A stretch of DNA of 10,405 bases from Nitriliruptorales bacterium. Its GTDB lineage: Bacteria > Actinomycetota > Nitriliruptoria > Euzebyales > Egibacteraceae. The translations under genes and the position numbers were made by a program. Where the stretch lies: the NCBI GenBank assembly GCA_007119305.1, contig SKPY01000106.1:1-10405 (forward strand). The letters run 5' to 3'. The stretch's first letter is position 1. Each line of letters begins with the position of its first letter. The notes beneath the pieces are model-generated. The model searched no databases, had not been told where the DNA came from, and worked only from the letters and a program-made list of their open reading frames with translations. Positions 6,594 to 10,405 of this stretch are shown piece by piece.

Positions 6594-7810
6594 GCGCCCC
6601 CTCGACCCGAGCACCCCTGCCGTGGGGGCTCGAACTGACCGCATCCCATGACTTCCTCGGACCGCGCGAGGTGCGCATAGGTGACGGTGCCGCCGCCGAG
6701 GTCGGAAGCCTCGTGCGGCGCTGGAGCGGAGACGACGGCATCGTGCTGCTCATCTGCGACTCGGCGCTCGTGGGGTTGGGCCTGACCGACGCTGTCGAAG
6801 GCTCGCTTGCGGAAGCCGGCTACCGCGTGACCCGGTTCGACAAGGTCACGGCCGAGCCCGACGTCGCGGTCGCGGAAGCAGCCGTGGCCGTCGCTCGGTC
6901 CGCCGGGCCGGTCGCGGTGGTCGGGATGGGCGGTGGCAGTGCGATGGACGTTGCGAAGATCGGTGCGGCGTTGGCCATCCGTGGCGAGAAGGTCGGTGAC
7001 ATCGTCGGAACTGACCGGATCCCCGGTCCCGGGCTGCCGCTCGTCCTCGTCCCCACCACCGCGGGGACAGGATCGGAGGCCACGCGCGTGGCGATGCTCT
7101 CCGAGGCGGGGGAGAAGCGCATCGTGGTCAGCCCGCACCTCGTGCCGGTCGGGGCGGTGCTCGACCCGCTCCTCGTCTCCTCGCTGCCAGCCCCGGTGAC
7201 AGCGGCCACCGGGCTGGACGCGCTGACGCACGCCGTCGAATCCCTGCTGTCGACCGCGGCGAGCAGTCTCACCGTCCAGATGTCGCTCGACGCCTTCGAG
7301 CTCCTCGCCCGAGCCCTGCCCCGTGCGTACGTCGACGGCAGCGACAGCCAGGCTCGGCGCGGGACGCTCTACGGCGCCTACCTCGCCGGTCTCGGGCTGA
7401 ACGCCGGGGTGGTGCTCGGCCACTCCATCGCCTACACGATCGCGAACCGGACGCATCTGCCTCACGGCATCACCGCGGCGATGGCGCTGCCGTACTGTCT
7501 CGCGTACAACGCGGGGGTGAGCGCGTCCGAGCTCGAGCTCCTCGTCACCGCGCTGCCCGAAGGCTCCGGCGACCTCTTCGGGTGGGTCACCGCTCTCAAC
7601 GCGCAGCTCGGAGTCCCTCCGTCACTGCAAGCCCTCGACCTCAGCGAAGCCGACGCCGACGCGATGGCCGTCGAGTGCCTGGAGCGCTACCCGCGACCGA
7701 CCAACCCTTTACCGCTCACACCAGAAGCGCTCAGAAGGCTGTACCGGCACCTGTGGCGTGGCGCTGTACAAGACTGTGTAGCAGACCTCGCAGAAGGGGG
7801 CTCCCGATGA
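6590..7810 (+). CDS. Iron-containing (group III) alcohol dehydrogenase
   Basis: A 406-residue NAD(P)-dependent dehydrogenase of the family that includes lactaldehyde reductase/propanediol oxidoreductase FucO, 4-hydroxybutyrate dehydrogenase and butanol dehydrogenases. The dinucleotide-binding motif GGGSAMD starts at 114, with Asp120. VPTTAGTGSEATRVAML follows. The four metal ligands of FucO are all in place: Asp210 and His214 in GLDALTHAVE, His278 in LGHSIAY, and His292 in LPHGITAAMALPY. AAGGAG lies 8 nt upstream of ATG 6590, and the start overlaps the thioesterase stop. Between a thioesterase and an aldehyde dehydrogenase it most likely interconverts an alcohol and the aldehyde consumed by the next gene product. 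The length is slightly above the typical 380-390, with an extra N-terminal stretch (SAPSTRAPLPWGLEL). The substrate is not deducible. Confidence 0.92.
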   Translation: MSAPSTRAPLPWGLELTASHDFLGPREVRIGDGAAAEVGSLVRRWSGDDGIVLLICDSALVGLGLTDAVEGSLAEAGYRVTRFDKVTAEPDVAVAEAAVAVARSAGPVAVVGMGGGSAMDVAKIGAALAIRGEKVGDIVGTDRIPGPGLPLVLVPTTAGTGSEATRVAMLSEAGEKRIVVSPHLVPVGAVLDPLLVSSLPAPVTAATGLDALTHAVESLLSTAASSLTVQMSLDAFELLARALPRAYVDGSDSQARRGTLYGAYLAGLGLNAGVVLGHSIAYTIANRTHLPHGITAAMALPYCLAYNAGVSASELELLVTALPEGSGDLFGWVTALNAQLGVPPSLQALDLSEADADAMAVECLERYPRPTNPLPLTPEALRRLYRHLWRGAVQDCVADLAEGGSR

Positions 7811-9270
7811 TGGTGGAGATCTGCAACCTGGTCGGTGGACGCTGGGTCGCCGCTCGCGGCGACGATTGGATCGAGCGCCACAACCCCGCTGACGTGGGAG
7901 AGGTCGTCGTACGGTTCCCGGCGATGGAAGCGCCCGATGTCGAGCTCGTCATGGACGAGGCGGGAACAGGCTTCAAGACCTGGCGACAAGTCGGCATGCT
8001 CGAGCGGGCGACGCTGCTTGCGGACGCTGCGGCCATCCTGCGCAGCCGGGCCGACGACGTCGCCACGGACATCACCCGGGAGATGGGCAAGACCATCACC
8101 GAGTCCAGTGCGGAGGTCGCTGCGTCCATTGCCTTCCTCGAGCACTACGCCGGCCTGGCCAGGGTCGCGCAGGGGGACGTCCTTGCCGACCGGCGTACGG
8201 ACGTGCACACCTCCACCCGCAGGGAGCCGCTCGGCGTGGTGGCCCTCATCACCCCCTGGAACGACCCTCTCCTGACCCCTACCCGCAAGCTCGCTCCCGC
8301 ACTGCTCGCGGGTAACAGCATCGTGCTGAAGCCCGCGCTGGAAACCCCGCTGGCAGCCCTCCACCTCGTCTCCGCCCTGTTCGACGCCAGCGTGCCTCCG
8401 GGCGTGGTGAACGTCGTGACCGGCCGTCCGGACGCCATCGCTCCCACCCTGCTCGAGCATCCGAACCTGGCTGCGGTCTCGTTCACCGGGTCCACAGCGG
8501 TCGGACTCGAGCTCGGCCGTCGCCTCGGGGGGCGCACGGTCCGGCTCCAGACCGAGATGGGCGGCAAGAACGCGGTGCTCGTCCTGCCGGACGCAGACCT
8601 CGACGCTGCTGCGCAGGCGATCGTCGCCGCCGGCTGCGGGCAAGCGGGTCAGCGCTGCACCGCGACGAGCCGCATCGTCGTCCACGCCGACGTCCACGAC
8701 GAGCTCGTGGGCCGCATCGTCCAACGCGTCGAACAGCTCGTGCTCGGGCCGGGAACGACGGCAGGGACGCAGATGGGCCCGCTCGTGTCCGAGGAGCACC
8801 TCACCGCGGTCCTCTCGGCGGTGGACAAGGCCAGGGGGGAAGGCGCGTCGGTCGTGACGGGCGGTGAGCGTGCCACGGGCCCGGCGCTCGACCGTGGGTG
8901 GTTCATGAAGCCTGCCGTCCTCACCGGTGTCGGCCAGGATAGCGGGATCTGGCAGGACGAGGTGTTCGGTCCCGTCCTCGTCGTGGCGCCTGTCGACTCC
9001 TTCGCAGAGGGGGTCTCCGCGGTGAACGCCAGCCGCTACGGCCTTGCCGCGGGCGTCTTCACACGCGATCTGGCTGCGGGCCACCGCTTCGCAGACGCGG
9101 TCGACGTGGGCCAGGTGGTCGTAAACCTGCCGACCAGCGGCTGGGACGTGCACGTGCCTTTTGGCGGATTTCGTGACTCCGGCTCGGCCTTCAAGGAGCA
9201 CGGAATCGAGGGTTTGCGCTTCTACACTCGGGTCAAGAGCGTCGCCGTGGGCTACGGCACGCAGGGCTGA
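7807..9270 (+). CDS. NAD(P)-dependent aldehyde dehydrogenase, alpha-ketoglutarate-semialdehyde dehydrogenase-like
   Basis: A 487-residue ALDH-superfamily enzyme that oxidises an aldehyde to the acid. The catalytic set is complete: Asn152 in TPWNDP, Lys175 in VLKPALETPL, general base Glu250 in LQTEMGGKN, and nucleophile Cys284 in GQAGQRCTATSR. EVFGPVL and the C-terminal VNLPTSGWDVHVPFGGFRDS are also present. The combination of TEMGGKNAVLVL, GQRCTATSR and the VHVPFGG ending resembles 2,5-dioxovalerate (alpha-ketoglutarate semialdehyde) dehydrogenases such as YcbD-type proteins, though ALDH specificity is often misjudged from sequence. The PWNDP variant replaces the more common PWNFP near the oxyanion hole and may bear on substrate choice. 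ATG 7807 overlaps the preceding stop (ATGA) with GAAGGGGG about 6 nt upstream; ATG 7810 is equally possible. It probably acts on the aldehyde made by the neighbouring iron-type dehydrogenase. Confidence 0.92.
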   Translation: MMVEICNLVGGRWVAARGDDWIERHNPADVGEVVVRFPAMEAPDVELVMDEAGTGFKTWRQVGMLERATLLADAAAILRSRADDVATDITREMGKTITESSAEVAASIAFLEHYAGLARVAQGDVLADRRTDVHTSTRREPLGVVALITPWNDPLLTPTRKLAPALLAGNSIVLKPALETPLAALHLVSALFDASVPPGVVNVVTGRPDAIAPTLLEHPNLAAVSFTGSTAVGLELGRRLGGRTVRLQTEMGGKNAVLVLPDADLDAAAQAIVAAGCGQAGQRCTATSRIVVHADVHDELVGRIVQRVEQLVLGPGTTAGTQMGPLVSEEHLTAVLSAVDKARGEGASVVTGGERATGPALDRGWFMKPAVLTGVGQDSGIWQDEVFGPVLVVAPVDSFAEGVSAVNASRYGLAAGVFTRDLAAGHRFADAVDVGQVVVNLPTSGWDVHVPFGGFRDSGSAFKEHGIEGLRFYTRVKSVAVGYGTQG

Positions 9271-10405
9271 TGGCAGCCATCTCACGCGTCGCCGTCGTCG
9301 GCGGCGGCATCGTGGGACTCGCCCTCGGCCGCGCGCTCACCGAGCGGCGCCCGGGGTTGGAGGTCGTCGTTCTCGAGAAGGAAGTCGAGGTCGGCACCCA
9401 CCAGACCGGCCACAACAGCGGGGTCGTGCACGCCGGTCTGTACTACCAGCCCGGGTCCCTGAAGGCGCGTCTATGCGTCGAGGGGGTGCGGCGCCTGCGC
9501 GAGTACTGCACGGCCCACGATCTGCCGTACGTCGCCTGCGGCAAGCTCGTCGTCGCCCGCTCGGTCGCGGAAGAGGCCCGGCTTCAGGCCATCGCAGAGC
9601 GCGCACACGCGAACGGTGTCTCCGGGGTGGAGCTGCTCGGTCCGGGTGGGATCTCCGAACGGGAGCCCCATGTCGTCGGCCGGCTCGCCCTGCACTCCCC
9701 GGAGACGGCGATCGTCGACTTCGCAGCGGTCACGCGCCAGCTTGCTGACGACGTACGGGGGAGCGGGGGGAAGGTGCAAACGTCCATCCGGCTCGTCGAT
9801 GTGCACCCGGGCGCCGACGGCGTGGTCCTCACCACCGATCGCAGTCGTGAGCGCTTCGACCGGGTCGTCAACTGCGCCGGATTGCACGCCGACCGGGTGG
9901 CCGTGCTCGCCGGTGACCGGCCCGAGCCGCGCATCGTCCCGTTCCGCGGCGATTACTTCCTGCTGCGACCTCGCGCGAGATCCCTGGTGTCCTCGCTCAT
10001 CTACCCGGTGCCCGATCCTCGCTATCCCTTTCTCGGCGTCCATCTCACACCTCGGATCGACGGCCAGGTGCTCGTCGGTCCGAACGCGCTCATCGCGCTC
10101 GATCGCGAGGGCTACCGCCTCGGGGCGTTTCGTGGACGGGACGTCGCCGAGACGATGCGTTGGCCGGGGTTCTGGCGGATGGCCCGTCGGCACTGGCGCA
10201 CCGGGCTGGTGGAGATCCGCCGCTCCCTCAGCCGTCGCTTCGTCGCGGCCGAGGCGCGAAACTATGTACCTGCACTCGCGGCTGGAGACCTGATCCGTGG
10301 CCCTTCGGGGATCCGGGCGCAGGCGCTCGAGCGCGACGGCACGCTCGTGGACGACTTCCGGATCACGCGCTGCGGGGCGGTGGTCAACGTCCGCAACGCC
10401 CCGTC
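9270..10405 (+). CDS. lhgO: L-2-hydroxyglutarate oxidase-like FAD-dependent oxidoreductase, 3' end missing
   Basis: The reading frame from ATG 9270 stays open to the window edge (378 complete codons). Residues 7-16 (VAVVGGGIVG) form the Rossmann FAD site, with Glu36 in VVVLEKE positioned for ribose binding. HNSGVVHAGLYYQPGSLKA, the LhgO/DAO-family flavin loop, begins at 48. NCAGLHADRVA, RIVPFRGDYFLL, IYPVPDPRYPFLGVHL and LVGPNALIALDREGY are characteristic of L-2-hydroxyglutarate oxidase/dehydrogenase (LhgO), which makes 2-oxoglutarate and passes electrons to oxygen or quinones. The last visible residues (VVNVRNAP) lie near the usual C-terminus, so perhaps 20-35 residues are missing. The start overlaps the ALDH stop as TGATG, so it belongs to the same operon. 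In this setting it may oxidise another 2-hydroxyacid; the LhgO family is well supported, the exact substrate is not. Confidence 0.88.
   Translation, partial: MAAISRVAVVGGGIVGLALGRALTERRPGLEVVVLEKEVEVGTHQTGHNSGVVHAGLYYQPGSLKARLCVEGVRRLREYCTAHDLPYVACGKLVVARSVAEEARLQAIAERAHANGVSGVELLGPGGISEREPHVVGRLALHSPETAIVDFAAVTRQLADDVRGSGGKVQTSIRLVDVHPGADGVVLTTDRSRERFDRVVNCAGLHADRVAVLAGDRPEPRIVPFRGDYFLLRPRARSLVSSLIYPVPDPRYPFLGVHLTPRIDGQVLVGPNALIALDREGYRLGAFRGRDVAETMRWPGFWRMARRHWRTGLVEIRRSLSRRFVAAEARNYVPALAAGDLIRGPSGIRAQALERDGTLVDDFRITRCGAVVNVRNAP

Noticed and set aside
1431..9270. Acetoin dehydrogenase operon (AcoABC-AcoL with alcohol and aldehyde dehydrogenases)
   Set aside because: The combination of E1, E2, E3, ADH and ALDH invites this reading, but the E1 alpha sequence is PdhA/Bkd-like, the regulator is LacI type and not AcoR/AcoK, and acetoin cleavage would not need an LhgO-type flavoprotein or thioesterase. 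It is not excluded, only less favoured.
3434..9285. Several long minus-strand open frames opposite E2, E3, ADH and ALDH
   Set aside because: Each lies fully opposite a gene with intact catalytic motifs, and the translations are rich in R, G, H and D with no recognisable domain. They are typical GC-driven shadows.
1..10405. Mobile element, attachment site, tRNA or CRISPR that could explain the sheath breakpoint
   Set aside because: No transposase, integrase, terminal inverted repeats, tRNA-like cloverleaf or spaced repeats were found, so the cause of the junction at about 180 remains unexplained.

Overview
The window is strongly GC-rich, with G or C at almost every third codon position. Together with the type of LacI-family regulator and contractile-sheath fragment present, this suggests a high-GC actinobacterium. 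That is an inference; no rRNA, tRNA or other lineage marker is present to name a genus.

Layout. (1) The left edge (1 to about 183) holds the C-terminal part of a contractile tail-sheath protein, from a phage-like or extracellular contractile injection system. Its similarity stops abruptly before the usual C-terminal end, so it looks like a broken remnant. (2) A LacI/GalR-family regulator lies on the minus strand (262-1284). (3) A 146-bp divergent control region (1285-1430) carries an AT-rich island, a TTGACC-17-TATATA promoter, and a 14-bp near-perfect palindrome with a central CG (1331-1344) typical of LacI-family operators. (4) A tightly packed plus-strand operon begins at 1431 and runs off the right edge: E1 alpha, E1 beta, E2 and E3 of a 2-oxoacid dehydrogenase complex, a hotdog acyl-CoA thioesterase, an iron-type alcohol dehydrogenase, an aldehyde dehydrogenase of the alpha-ketoglutarate-semialdehyde dehydrogenase type, and an L-2-hydroxyglutarate oxidase-like flavoprotein (partial). 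Every junction is a 3-nt gap (the first), ATGA or TGATG, so the eight genes are very probably cotranscribed and translationally coupled.

How the genes may work together. Read as chemistry, the operon holds a full set for oxidising a 1,2-diol or hydroxy-aldehyde stepwise. The alcohol dehydrogenase would give an aldehyde, the aldehyde dehydrogenase a 2-hydroxyacid, the flavoprotein a 2-oxoacid, and the dedicated dehydrogenase complex a one-carbon-shorter acyl-CoA, which the thioesterase could release as free acid. The alternative is a C5 route converging on 2-oxoglutarate, since the ALDH and the flavoprotein each resemble enzymes that make it. The LacI-family protein probably represses both itself and the operon in response to a substrate or intermediate. 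The substrate cannot be read from the sequence. No stretch longer than 300 bases lacks a gene, and no tRNA, rRNA, CRISPR array or transposase was seen.
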